Source: Kushneria pakistanensis (GTDB lineage: Bacteria; Pseudomonadota; Gammaproteobacteria; Pseudomonadales; Halomonadaceae). From it: DNA of 64,000 nt. The position numbers and the translations under genes are program-made. Below are positions 20,626-28,877 of this stretch, piece after piece. The first letter of the stretch is position 1. Each line of letters starts with the position of its first letter. The stretch spans positions 248,001 through 312,000 of the forward strand of contig NZ_BMZM01000003.1 of assembly GCF_014652795.1 (NCBI RefSeq), read 5' to 3'. The notes under the pieces are model-generated. The model saw nothing but the letters and a program-made list of their open reading frames with translations. It was not told where the DNA came from and made no database searches.

Positions 20626-21144
20626 GTGGCGATGACCTTCAGGACGTGCGGGCCGGAAGATGTATTGGAAGTGGCGACCATCGGGCGCGAAACTTATCGT
20701 CAGACCTTTGAAGGCCACTATGACGCTGATGTCATGGCGAAGTATCTTGATCACGCTTTCCACCCTGACACTGTGGCCAACGAGCTTGGCCATCCACAGT
20801 CAGACTTCTGGCTGCTTGAAACAAAGGGGCACGTTGCCGGGTACCTCAAGATGAATCGAGGACTGGCGCAAACCGAGCCGCAGGAAGAGGGGGGTATTGA
20901 AATCGAGCGGATCTATCTTCTTCAACAGTTTCAGGGCCAGGGGTTTGGTCGAGCCCTGTTCGATAAGGCAATGGGCTTTGCCAGAGCATCAAACAGCCGA
21001 TTTGTCTGGCTGGGCGTCTGGGAAAATAATTATAGGGCGCTTGAGTTTTACAGATCCATGGGGTTTGAGATTACAGGTACCCACGACTTCCGGATGGGAG
21101 AGGTCGTGGATACCGACTACATCATGCGCCTGACGCTATCATGA
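20626..21144 (+). CDS. GNAT family N-acetyltransferase, PaiA-like
   Basis: About 172 residues of the Gcn5-related acetyltransferase fold, transferring acetyl from acetyl-CoA to an amine. The acetyl-CoA loop is QFQGQGFGRALFDKA. Flanking blocks IEIERIYLL, VWLGVWENNYRALEFYRSMGFE and HDFRMG..VDTDYIM closely follow the Bacillus PaiA pattern, a polyamine acetyltransferase, so a polyamine substrate is a fair inference. GTG at 20626 has AGAGGAG seven bases upstream; ATG 20632 is the alternative. Base composition looks lower in GC than its neighbours, and it stands alone between terminator-bounded genes; it may be a later acquisition. Confidence 0.82.
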   Translation: MAMTFRTCGPEDVLEVATIGRETYRQTFEGHYDADVMAKYLDHAFHPDTVANELGHPQSDFWLLETKGHVAGYLKMNRGLAQTEPQEEGGIEIERIYLLQQFQGQGFGRALFDKAMGFARASNSRFVWLGVWENNYRALEFYRSMGFEITGTHDFRMGEVVDTDYIMRLTLS

Positions 21145-21172
21145 GCATTGGGTTTGCGATAACGCATCATAT

Positions 21173-22369
21173 TCAATCGATCCTGATGCGCCCGATCAAT
21201 GTCTTTTCACTCTGCTCGGACGTATCGGCCAGTACCTCGCGCGCCTCTTCCAGCTTGTCCGGTTCCATGTTGAGCTGTAGCACCCCCTTCACCCGGCCGT
21301 CTTTCAGGTAATACACCACGCCCTTTTCCTGCGGAATGGCCCAGTCCTCGACGGTTTCGAGCGAACTATTCAGGGTGCCGACCGCCTTGTAGGCCATGTC
21401 AAAGACGTTGGAGTAGAAGTACGGCGTGTGGTCGTAGCGCTCCTGGCTGCCGGCCATGATGTGGCCCACGGTAGTACCGGACTGGTTGGCGTGATCAACG
21501 TGCTCGACACGCTGGCGGCCGAGAATTTGATCCGGATAGCGGGCAATGTCGCCGGCCGCGAAGATGTTCTCGTCATTGGTCTGCAGCCGCTCGTTGACGA
21601 TCACGCCATCGTCGACCTCAAGGCCGGCGCGTTCGGCAATCTCCACATTGGGCGTCACGCCCAGTCCAAATACCACCGCATCGGCCTCCACCGTGGTGCC
21701 GTCATCCAGTGCCAGGGTGACCCTGTCACCATGCGTTCGGCCATTATCGACCCTGTGGCCGCCCAGCAGTGTTACGCCCTGATCCAGATAGCGCTGATGA
21801 AAGCAGCTGGCCAGCGATTTCGGGAACATTTTGCCGCCCAGCACCTCTTCGGTATGGATCAGCGTGACCTGCGTGTCGTTCTGCACCAGCGCCGCGGCAA
21901 TCTCGGTGCCGATATAGCTGCCGCCCACGACCACGATATGACGCTGCTGGCCTGAAAGCTCACGCAGGCGGTTATAGTCGCGCACGGTGCGAAAATAGAG
22001 CACGCGTTCGCCTTCGGGCAGGTTATCCAGCGTGACGGGCGTGCCACCGGTGGCCAGCAGTAGTTGGCCGTAGCCGTGAATCTCGCCGTCGTCGGTGGTC
22101 ACGGTCTTCTCGTCGCGATCAATGCTCTGCACGCGCGTATTGGTATATAGGGTGGTGTTGGCGTCCTTTTCAGGTGCCATCCAGATCTGATCAAAGGTGA
22201 ACTCGGGATCAGTCCAGAGCTTTTTGGAAAGGGCCGGGCGCGTGACTGGGCCGTCGGGCTCGGCGCCCAGAATGGCGATGCTGCCCTGGCCGTCGTGTTC
22301 ACGAATGCCGTTGACGGCGTTGGCGGCTACCATGCCGCCTCCGATGATCAGATAATCGTGGCGTTGCAT
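21173..22369 (-). CDS. FAD-dependent NAD(P)H oxidoreductase (ferredoxin/rubredoxin reductase family)
   Basis: 398-residue pyridine nucleotide-disulfide-type flavoprotein. The FAD dinucleotide motif is YLIIGGGMVAANAV (residues 6-19). The second Rossmann motif for NAD(P)H is IVVVGGSYIGTEIAAAL (near 145), and the FAD-contacting TNDENIFAAGDIARYP lies near 265. There is no CxxxxC redox-active disulfide, so it is a ferredoxin-reductase/AIF-like enzyme rather than a disulfide reductase. Electron partner unknown; no ferredoxin gene is adjacent. It converges with the acetyltransferase gene, 28 bases apart, and shares its strand with rutR 137 bases upstream. Confidence 0.85.
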   Translation of the reverse strand: MQRHDYLIIGGGMVAANAVNGIREHDGQGSIAILGAEPDGPVTRPALSKKLWTDPEFTFDQIWMAPEKDANTTLYTNTRVQSIDRDEKTVTTDDGEIHGYGQLLLATGGTPVTLDNLPEGERVLYFRTVRDYNRLRELSGQQRHIVVVGGSYIGTEIAAALVQNDTQVTLIHTEEVLGGKMFPKSLASCFHQRYLDQGVTLLGGHRVDNGRTHGDRVTLALDDGTTVEADAVVFGLGVTPNVEIAERAGLEVDDGVIVNERLQTNDENIFAAGDIARYPDQILGRQRVEHVDHANQSGTTVGHIMAGSQERYDHTPYFYSNVFDMAYKAVGTLNSSLETVEDWAIPQEKGVVYYLKDGRVKGVLQLNMEPDKLEEAREVLADTSEQSEKTLIGRIRID

Positions 22370-22506
22370 ATCGACTCCCTGTCGTGAAAGGCGCTGAGTG
22401 TTATTCCGGCATCCAGCCGGTTGCTGTGATAGCTCAAGCGTAGTTCAGGGCAGGGGGGCTGTCGGTCATGGAATTAACCTGGATCAGGGGCGGCGGGATG
22501 CCGGAA

Positions 22507-23181
22507 TCAGGGTGAACGGGGCGTCAGTCCGGCCATGACGATGGTCTGGAGATTGCTGACGGCGTCCTCGAGAAAGTCCGGATCCTGTAGTGTTTTTCCG
22601 GAAATGGCATCGATCTGGACGGCAAAGTCGGCGTAGTGCTGGGTGGTCGCCCATAGCAGATAAAACAGGTGCCAGGCATCGGTCGGGGCGATGTCGCCGC
22701 GCGCGATCCAGTGCTTGATGACGCCTGCCTTCTCGTCGACCAGCGTACGCAGGCTGCCTTCCAGCAGGGCGCCCAGCAGCGGCGCACCCTGCACCATCTC
22801 CAGACAGAAAAGGCGTGAGGCCTCGGCGTGATCGCGGGAAAGCTCCAGCTTGAGCCGAATGTAGTGACGAATGGCGGCCAGGGCATCGGCATCAGGCTGC
22901 AGGGCCTGAAAGGGTGCGATCCAGATGTCGAGCATCTCGCGCAGTACCGCGGTATACAGTGCTTCCTTGGTTGGGTAGTGATAGATCAGGTTGGTCTTTG
23001 ACACGCCGGCACGCTCGGCCACCTGGTCCAGGCTGGTGCCGTGCAGACCAAAGCGCGAGAAAAAGTGCAGTGCGGCCTGGCGCATGCCGGCGCGACGTTT
23101 CTCGATCGTACTGCGGCGCTTGCCGGCCGCCGGTGGAGCATCCGGGTCTGGCAGATCATCGATCATGGGGACGTCATTCAT
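22507..23181 (-). CDS. rutR: TetR family transcriptional regulator, RutR-like
   Basis: About 224 residues. The N-terminal TetR helix-turn-helix reads RQAALHFFSRFGLHGTSLDQVAERAGVSKTNLIYHYPTKEALY (written here as the motif region near residues 33-75), and the C-terminal ligand domain has LDIWIAPFQAL, IRLKLELSRDHAEASRLFCLEM and WATTQHYADFA. This matches E. coli RutR along its length; RutR senses uracil/thymine and controls pyrimidine use. It is divergent from a RutG-like permease, which supports the assignment. The start is uncertain: the frame is open to 23244, and I use the Met at 23181, preceded directly by AGGCGAGG. No obvious copy of the E. coli RutR site is visible in the intergenic region. 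Confidence 0.87.
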   Translation of the reverse strand: MNDVPMIDDLPDPDAPPAAGKRRSTIEKRRAGMRQAALHFFSRFGLHGTSLDQVAERAGVSKTNLIYHYPTKEALYTAVLREMLDIWIAPFQALQPDADALAAIRHYIRLKLELSRDHAEASRLFCLEMVQGAPLLGALLEGSLRTLVDEKAGVIKHWIARGDIAPTDAWHLFYLLWATTQHYADFAVQIDAISGKTLQDPDFLEDAVSNLQTIVMAGLTPRSP

Positions 23182-23484
23182 CCTCGCCTGTAGTGGTCCT
23201 ACGATATCAGACGCTGTTGTAAAGGCCCCTGGGTCGATTGTCACATTTGTGTGTCCCGCTTTTTATACCGTTAAGTAATGATATGGCAGGGGGCGTGAAG
23301 CAGGCGCTTCGCCGTAATGCACTGCACCAGGCGGCGGTCATCAGACTGACAGAGCCGGCGTTTGATATTCAGAAAATCCTTCAGCGTTTTGCCGGGTCTT
23401 CGATGACAAAAGAGCATCAAGACGCCCGGGGCGATAGAATGCGCGCCATATCGCATTTGATGACAAGGCTGGAGTAGACAAGAG
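23182..23484. promoter_or_regulatory. Divergent rutR / rutG intergenic region
   Basis: 303 bases between divergent genes. It should contain both promoters and the RutR operator, but I find no clear match to the E. coli site TTGACCA-NN-TGGTCAA and no clean sigma-70 pair. Small open frames here (23238-23477, 23271-23585) look non-coding. Confidence 0.4.
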
Positions 23485-24798
23485 ATGGCACAATCCTGGT
23501 TTCCACGCTGGCAGCGGGCCGACGGCAGCAAGGGCGGGCTGGTGGCGCCCGATGAGCGCCTGAGCGCCGGCCAGACGGTGGTCATGGGTATTCAGCATGC
23601 AGTGGCCATGTTCGGCTCCACCGTGCTGGCACCGCTTTTGATGGGATTTGATCCCAATCTGGCCATTTTGATGTCCGGCATCGGCACGCTGCTGTTTTTT
23701 CTGATCGTGGGCGGACGTGTACCGAGCTATCTGGGCTCGAGCTTTGCCTTTATCGGGGTAGTGATTGCCGCGACCGGCTATGCCGGCAGCGGCGGCAATC
23801 CCAATATTGGTCTGGCACTGGGCGGTATTATCGTCTGTGGCGCCATCTACGCGCTGGTCGGGCTGGTGGTGATGGGGCTGGGCACACAGTGGATCGAGGT
23901 CCTGCTGCCCCCGGTGGTGACCGGGGCGATCGTCATGACGATCGGGCTCAATCTGGCGCCGGTGGCGGTCTCGAGTGTGGCCGATTCCAGCTTTGACAGC
24001 ATTATGGCGCTGGTCACGATCCTCTGCGTGGGGCTGGCGGCCGTGTTTACCCGCGGCATGCTGCAGCGGCTGTTGATCCTGGTCGGGCTGGTGGCGGCCT
24101 ATATCATCTATGCCGTGGTCACCAACGGGCTGGGCTGGGGCACACCGATCGACTTCTCGGTGATTTCTCAGGCGGCATGGTTCGGTCTGCCCACCTTTTC
24201 AACGCCCGAGTTCAGTACTCATGCGATTGTACTGATTGCGCCGGTCGCGGTGATTCTGGTCGCCGAGAACCTGGGCCACGTCAAGGCGGTCGGGGCGATG
24301 ACCCAGCGCAATCTGGACCCCTACATCGGCCGCGCCTTTCTGGGCGATGGTCTGGCCACCATGGTTTCCGGCTCGGCCGGCGGCACGGGCGTGACGACCT
24401 ATGCCGAAAATATCGGCGTGATGGCGGTGACCCGGGTCTACTCGACGCTGATTTTTGTCGCGGCCGCCGGCTTTGCGATTCTGCTGGGCTTCTCACCGCG
24501 TTTCGGGGCGGTCATCCACACCATTCCGGGGCCGGTGCTGGCCGGTACCTCGATCGTGGTCTTTGGTCTGATTGCCGTGGCCGGTGCGCGCATCTGGATT
24601 GAAAACAACGTGAATCTTGGCGATAACGCCAACCTGATCGTGGTGGCGGTCACGCTGGTGCTGGGCGCCGGTAACTTTTCGCTGAATCTCGGACAGTTCA
24701 CGCTGGATGGCATCGGTACCGCCACCTTTGGCGCAGTGATTCTGCACGCCATTCTGCGTCGCGGCACGTCGCGCAGGACGCTGGAAGGCGATCACTGA
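23485..24798 (+). CDS. rutG: Pyrimidine permease, RutG-like (NCS2 family)
   Basis: 437-residue inner-membrane uracil:H+ symporter with about 14 hydrophobic segments. RutG-specific features include the N-terminal WFPRWQ, VAPDERLSAGQTVVMGIQHAVAMFGSTV (in the family's first helix), GGRVPSYLGSSFAFIGVVIAATG, the substrate-site region VAENLGHVKAVG and GTGVTTYAENIGVMAVTRVYST. Similarity to E. coli RutG extends over the whole length. The rut catabolic genes (rutA-F) are not in this window, so here the permease may simply serve uracil salvage under RutR control. ATG 23485 is preceded by GGAG at 23471. Confidence 0.9.
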   Translation: MAQSWFPRWQRADGSKGGLVAPDERLSAGQTVVMGIQHAVAMFGSTVLAPLLMGFDPNLAILMSGIGTLLFFLIVGGRVPSYLGSSFAFIGVVIAATGYAGSGGNPNIGLALGGIIVCGAIYALVGLVVMGLGTQWIEVLLPPVVTGAIVMTIGLNLAPVAVSSVADSSFDSIMALVTILCVGLAAVFTRGMLQRLLILVGLVAAYIIYAVVTNGLGWGTPIDFSVISQAAWFGLPTFSTPEFSTHAIVLIAPVAVILVAENLGHVKAVGAMTQRNLDPYIGRAFLGDGLATMVSGSAGGTGVTTYAENIGVMAVTRVYSTLIFVAAAGFAILLGFSPRFGAVIHTIPGPVLAGTSIVVFGLIAVAGARIWIENNVNLGDNANLIVVAVTLVLGAGNFSLNLGQFTLDGIGTATFGAVILHAILRRGTSRRTLEGDH

Positions 24799-24818
24799 GC
24801 CGGGTCTGATACCCGACA

Positions 24819-24861
24819 CCCCGGGGCCTGTCATACCGCCGGCATGGACAGACCCGGGGCG
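24819..24861. terminator. Imperfect hairpin after rutG
   Basis: Long GC-rich inverted repeat (CCCCGGGGCCTGTC near 24819 with GGACAGACCCGGGG ending near 24859). There is no T tract, so termination is only likely. Confidence 0.5.
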
Positions 24862-24940
24862 CTGTCATGACATGTGCTTTCGTTTTCAGGGCCCGGTCGC
24901 GTTAGGCTTGTGAGACGACTGTCACAAGCGAGAGTGCTCG

Positions 24941-25657
24941 ATGAACGAACAGCCTGACGATGAAAGACCGCTGGCCATGACACGCGAAGTACTCGAGGCC
25001 GACCGCCTGCGCGCCCACTACGAGAAGCATCACCCGCAGGAGCCGCTGGTCTCCAACGACAGCTTTCGCAATTCAATCAATGACATGCTTTCTCACCGTC
25101 CATCCGGCAGCGAACAGATCGATGGCGTCTACCTGTTCGCCTATGGCTCGCTGGTGTGGAATCCGTGTATCGAGATCGAGGAGCGCCGTCGCGTGCGCCT
25201 TGAGGGCTATCATCGTGACTTCTGCCTGAACCTTGAGCACGGTCGCGGCACGCCCGAATGCCCGGGGCTGATGCTGGCGCTGGTGCCCGATGGCGACAGC
25301 GAAGGCATGGCGCTGCGGGTCAGCGAGCAACGTCTGGAGCATGAGCTGCTGCTGGTCTGGCGCCGCGAGATGATCACCGGTGCCTACATGCCGCGCTGGG
25401 TGACGCTGGCCACCGAGGAGGGCGAGCTGCCGGGCATTGCCTTTATCGCCAACCCCGAACACCCGCGCTACCTGCCCGGACTGTCGGACGCCGACATCGT
25501 GGGCCGACTGGCCACGGCCCACGGCGTGCTGGGCAGCTGTCTTGAATATCTGGACAACACGGTCGGCGGGTTGCGCGACCTGGGCATCGAGGATGCCTAT
25601 CTGGGTCGCATTCAACGCGCCGTGCATGCCTACAATCGCACGAGCCGTTCTCGTTAG
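24941..25657 (+). CDS. Gamma-glutamylcyclotransferase, ChaC-like
   Basis: 238 residues. The ChaC/GGCT signature FAYGSLVWNP lies near residues 67-76, followed by RVRLEGYHRDFCL and GRGTPECPGLMLAL, typical of ChaC proteins. The EHELLLVWRREM helix supplies the likely catalytic Glu, and ANPEHPRYLPGLS closes the fold. ChaC enzymes degrade glutathione to 5-oxoproline and Cys-Gly in the cytoplasm; earlier annotations called them cation transport regulators. No chaA or chaB neighbour is present. The N-terminal 50 residues are a charged extension. The start is plausible but lacks a strong ribosome binding site. Confidence 0.87.
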   Translation: MNEQPDDERPLAMTREVLEADRLRAHYEKHHPQEPLVSNDSFRNSINDMLSHRPSGSEQIDGVYLFAYGSLVWNPCIEIEERRRVRLEGYHRDFCLNLEHGRGTPECPGLMLALVPDGDSEGMALRVSEQRLEHELLLVWRREMITGAYMPRWVTLATEEGELPGIAFIANPEHPRYLPGLSDADIVGRLATAHGVLGSCLEYLDNTVGGLRDLGIEDAYLGRIQRAVHAYNRTSRSR

Positions 25658-25744
25658 GGTTCACGCATATTTATCGCATGGCGATCGATTTCCTGCTGTA
25701 CTTCAGGAACATGGCCAATCAAGGCCCGATGCCCGGGAGCATGA

Positions 25745-26248
25745 ATGAAAACGCCGCAGACACTTTATTTTCGCGATGATGGCAACATTCCCAACAGCGG
25801 CTATCCCACGCTGCTCTATCGCGGCATGACCGCAGAAAACGGGCAATCGCTGGTGGAGACCCTTGAGGCCCTGTTCGAGCAAAACGACTGGCCCGCCCAG
25901 TGGCGCGGTGGCGTATTTGATTATCATCATTTTCACAGCACGGCCCATGAGGTGCTGGGCGTGTATGACGGTGCCGCTACGCTAAGGCTGGGCGGTGAGC
26001 AGGGTGAGAACATCGAGGTCAGCGCCGGCGATGTCATCGTGCTGCCGGCCGGGACCGGCCACTGTCGCATCAGCGCCAGCAACGACTTTGCCCTGACGGC
26101 AGGGTATCCGCGCGGAGAAGGAGACTGGGACATCTGCCGCAGCGGCGACAACACGCCTGCCGTGCGACAGCGCATCGCGTCGGTGTCACGACCTTCGCTT
26201 GATCCGGTAGCGGGAGAGGCCGGCGGTGTGGCCAGCGACTGGAGCTGA
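25745..26248 (+). CDS. Cupin domain protein, YjlB-like
   Basis: 167 residues forming a single cupin barrel. The first cupin motif is in FDYHHFHSTAHEVLGVYDG (histidines as metal ligands) and the second in GDVIVLPAGTGHCRI. This order and the LRLGGEQGE segment match the YjlB family of unknown function; the metal ligands suggest an active metal site. GGGAG at 25735-25739 supports ATG 25745. It has its own start between chaC and the ABC transporter operon, and no function can be assigned. Confidence 0.75.
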   Translation: MKTPQTLYFRDDGNIPNSGYPTLLYRGMTAENGQSLVETLEALFEQNDWPAQWRGGVFDYHHFHSTAHEVLGVYDGAATLRLGGEQGENIEVSAGDVIVLPAGTGHCRISASNDFALTAGYPRGEGDWDICRSGDNTPAVRQRIASVSRPSLDPVAGEAGGVASDWS

Positions 26249-26323
26249 GCCATGTCGATGGCGTCATGACAATAGCGCGCTGCCTGCCCGGGGAGCGTTT
26301 GTTCACTTCAAGAGGATACGCCG

Positions 26324-27484
26324 TTGACGAATGACCATCGCCAACGCGCCAGCGCGGAAGATCGTGATACCCACGACAGCAGTGCCATCGTGTTTGAAGG
26401 GGTCACCAAACGCTATGGCGATGGCACGGTGGCCGTCGACAAGCTGGACCTGACCCTGCCGGCGGGCGAGCTGACCGTGCTGGTCGGCCCCTCGGGCTGT
26501 GGCAAGACCACCACGCTTCGCATGATCAATCGACTGGAGACGCTAAGCGAAGGCCAGCTCCTGATCGGTGATCGCGATGTGATGTCGGTGGATGCCACCC
26601 GGCTGCGCCGCCAGATCGGCTATGTCATGCAGCACTCGGGACTTTTTCCCCACAAGACAATTGCCGACAACATCGCCGTGGTACCGCGCCTGCTGGGCTG
26701 GGGCAAAAAGCGCATTCGCGAGCGGGTCGCAGAGCTGGTCGAGCTGGTGGGCCTTGATGAAGCGCTCGCTGAGCGCTATCCGCATCAGCTCTCCGGCGGG
26801 CAGCAGCAGCGCGTGGGGCTGGCCCGGGCGCTGGCCGCCGACCCGCCGATTCTTTTGATGGATGAGCCCTTTGCCGCGGTCGACCCCATCGTACGTACGC
26901 ACCTGCAGGAGGAGTTTTTAAGCCTGCAGCGTCGGGTGCAAAAGACCATCGTGATGGTGACGCATGACATCGACGAGGCGATGAAGCTGGGCGATCGGGT
27001 GGCCATTTTTGCCCAGGGCGGCAGGCTTGCCCAGTTTGATACTCCGGCGCAGCTGCTGTCGGCACCGGCCAGCGACTTCGTGGTCGATTTCATCGGTGCC
27101 GATCGTGAGCTGCGGCGGCTGGCGCTGGAGCGTCTGGACAGTCTGGAACTGGATGCCGGGCTTACGGCACCCAGAGACGAGATCGTGGCGCGGGCACGCA
27201 GCTATCTGCAGCAGGCCGGCAGTGGGGGCATTGTGGTGCTCGATGAGCAGCGCGCGCCGCTTGGGTGGCTGGACTGGGACACGCTCAAGCAGGCCGATGA
27301 CCGGGCGCGCATTGACTCGCTTTCCCTGAAGCCCTGGCGTCATCGTCTGTATCTGCATGACAACCTGCGCAGCGCGCTCAATGCCCTGATCAGCTCCCCG
27401 GGCGAGGTCATGCCGGTACTCAACGCCCAGGGGCGCTACATGGGCGTGATTGATCAGCTACAGCTGACAAGGCGGCTGTCATGA
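26324..27484 (+). CDS. Osmoprotectant ABC transporter, ATP-binding protein with CBS domains
   Basis: 386 residues. The ABC domain has Walker A GPSGCGKTT (55-63), the Q-loop VMQHSGLFPH, signature LSGGQQQR (156-163), Walker B ILLMDEP (176-182) and the H-loop VTHDIDEAMKLGD. A C-terminal region (about 265-386) has the layout of tandem CBS domains, which in OpuA/OpuC-type transporters sense ionic strength or nucleotides. This resembles OpuCA/YehX-type subunits for glycine betaine, choline or carnitine. The start is TTG, chosen because AGAGGA (26311-26316) lies seven bases upstream and no in-frame ATG is nearby. It overlaps the next gene by four bases. Confidence 0.92.
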   Translation: MTNDHRQRASAEDRDTHDSSAIVFEGVTKRYGDGTVAVDKLDLTLPAGELTVLVGPSGCGKTTTLRMINRLETLSEGQLLIGDRDVMSVDATRLRRQIGYVMQHSGLFPHKTIADNIAVVPRLLGWGKKRIRERVAELVELVGLDEALAERYPHQLSGGQQQRVGLARALAADPPILLMDEPFAAVDPIVRTHLQEEFLSLQRRVQKTIVMVTHDIDEAMKLGDRVAIFAQGGRLAQFDTPAQLLSAPASDFVVDFIGADRELRRLALERLDSLELDAGLTAPRDEIVARARSYLQQAGSGGIVVLDEQRAPLGWLDWDTLKQADDRARIDSLSLKPWRHRLYLHDNLRSALNALISSPGEVMPVLNAQGRYMGVIDQLQLTRRLS

Positions 27485-28116
27485 ACTGGGGCTGGGTGGC
27501 ATCCAACACGCACCAGATCACGGCGGCGTTGTTGCAGCATGTGCAGCTGGTGGGGCTCGCGCTGCTGTTCGGTTTTCTGATTGCCTTTCCGCTGGCACTG
27601 CTGGCGGTGCGCTGGCCAAGACTTTACGGCCCGTCGCTGGCCGTGACGGGGGTGATGTTCACCATTCCCTCTCTGGCGCTGTTCATTCTGCTGATGCCCT
27701 TTACCGGGCTTTCGATGGCCACCTCGCTGATCGGATTGACGATCTATACGCTGTTGATCCTCTTTCGCAATATTGTCCAGGGGCTGCGTGGCGTCTCGCC
27801 CAGCGTGCGCGAGGCGGCCAGGGCGCTGGGCTATACGCCGGCCCGGCGGCTCTTTACCGTGGAACTGCCGATTGCGCTGCCGGTGATCGTGGCCGGCATT
27901 CGCATTGCAGCGGTGACCATTATCGGCATGGTGACAGTGACCGCGCTGATCGGGCAGGGCGGGCTGGGGCAGCTCTTCATTACCGGCTTTACCCTGAGCT
28001 TTGCCACGCCCCTGGTCATCGGCTTTGTACTGTCGGTGATGCTGGCGGTCGCGGTGGATCTGGCGCTGGTGGGCATACAGTACTGGCTGACCCCATGGCA
28101 GCGGGGAGTGCGCTGA
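27481..28116 (+). CDS. Osmoprotectant ABC transporter, permease 1
   Basis: 211-residue inner-membrane permease with about six hydrophobic helices. The BPD-type cytoplasmic loop is EAARALGYTPARRLFTVELPIALPVIVAGIR, the EAA motif that contacts the ATPase (motif spans about residues 117-147). Size and pattern match OpuCB/YehW-type subunits. Start overlaps the ATPase stop (ATGA) and the end overlaps permease 2 (TGATG), so the genes are translationally coupled. Confidence 0.9.
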   Translation: MNWGWVASNTHQITAALLQHVQLVGLALLFGFLIAFPLALLAVRWPRLYGPSLAVTGVMFTIPSLALFILLMPFTGLSMATSLIGLTIYTLLILFRNIVQGLRGVSPSVREAARALGYTPARRLFTVELPIALPVIVAGIRIAAVTIIGMVTVTALIGQGGLGQLFITGFTLSFATPLVIGFVLSVMLAVAVDLALVGIQYWLTPWQRGVR

Positions 28117-28790
28117 TGAATAACGATGTCATGAGCCTGCTGGCGGGGGTGATCGACTTTTTTTCCCAGCCGATGAACTGGCAGGGCCCGGGCAGCATCC
28201 TGGCGCACATTACCGAGCACATCACCTATGTAGTGATCGCGACGCTGATCGGGGCGGCCATCGCGCTGCCTGTCGGGATCGGACTGGGACACAGTGGACG
28301 CGGCGGCCTGCTGGCGATCAATATTTCCAACATCGGCCGCGCCATCCCTTCCTTCGGGGTCATCATTCTGGTCTTTCTGCTGGCCGGTTTTGGGGTGATG
28401 CCGGTGATCGTGGCGCTGGTCGCGCTGGCGATCCCCCCGATGGTGACCAACAGCTTCGTGGGCATGCGCGAGGTGGACCCGGCCGTGCGTCAGGCGGCCG
28501 TGGCGCTCGGGATGACCGGCTGGCAACGGCTGTGGCAGGTGGAGCTGCCGATCGCCATGCCGCTGATCATGGCCGGGGTGCGAACATCTGCCGTGCAGGT
28601 CATGTCGACGGCCACGCTTGCCGCCTATGTAGGGCTCGGCGGGCTCGGGCGCTATCTGATCGATGGCCTGGCCGTGCGCGATCTCGCCCAGGTACTGGTT
28701 GGCGCGATTCTGGTCGCCGTGCTGGCCATGGCCACCGAACTTTTGTTTGCAGGCCTTCAGAAGCTGATCACGGCCAAAGGACTGCAATAA
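28116..28790 (+). CDS. Osmoprotectant ABC transporter, permease 2
   Basis: 224-residue paralogous permease of the OpuCD/YehY type. It has about five to six helices and an EAA loop (VRQAAVALGMTGWQRLWQVE) near the middle. The start at 28116 overlaps the preceding stop by one base and has GGGGAG upstream; the in-frame extension to 28095 lies inside permease 1 and is ignored. Two permeases plus one ATPase indicate a heterodimeric membrane channel. Confidence 0.9.
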   Translation: MNNDVMSLLAGVIDFFSQPMNWQGPGSILAHITEHITYVVIATLIGAAIALPVGIGLGHSGRGGLLAINISNIGRAIPSFGVIILVFLLAGFGVMPVIVALVALAIPPMVTNSFVGMREVDPAVRQAAVALGMTGWQRLWQVELPIAMPLIMAGVRTSAVQVMSTATLAAYVGLGGLGRYLIDGLAVRDLAQVLVGAILVAVLAMATELLFAGLQKLITAKGLQ

Positions 28791-28877
28791 CGCCATGAGG
28801 GCAATGGCAGGATGCATGAGGCGCCGGTCTGGGCCAGAATCGAGAGACCCACGACGACCAACAAGGGAATGAGTGTC

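Noticed and set aside
23182-23484. RutR operator of the E. coli type
   Set aside because: Searched for TTGACCA-NN-TGGTCAA and half-sites; none convincing, so only the region is listed.
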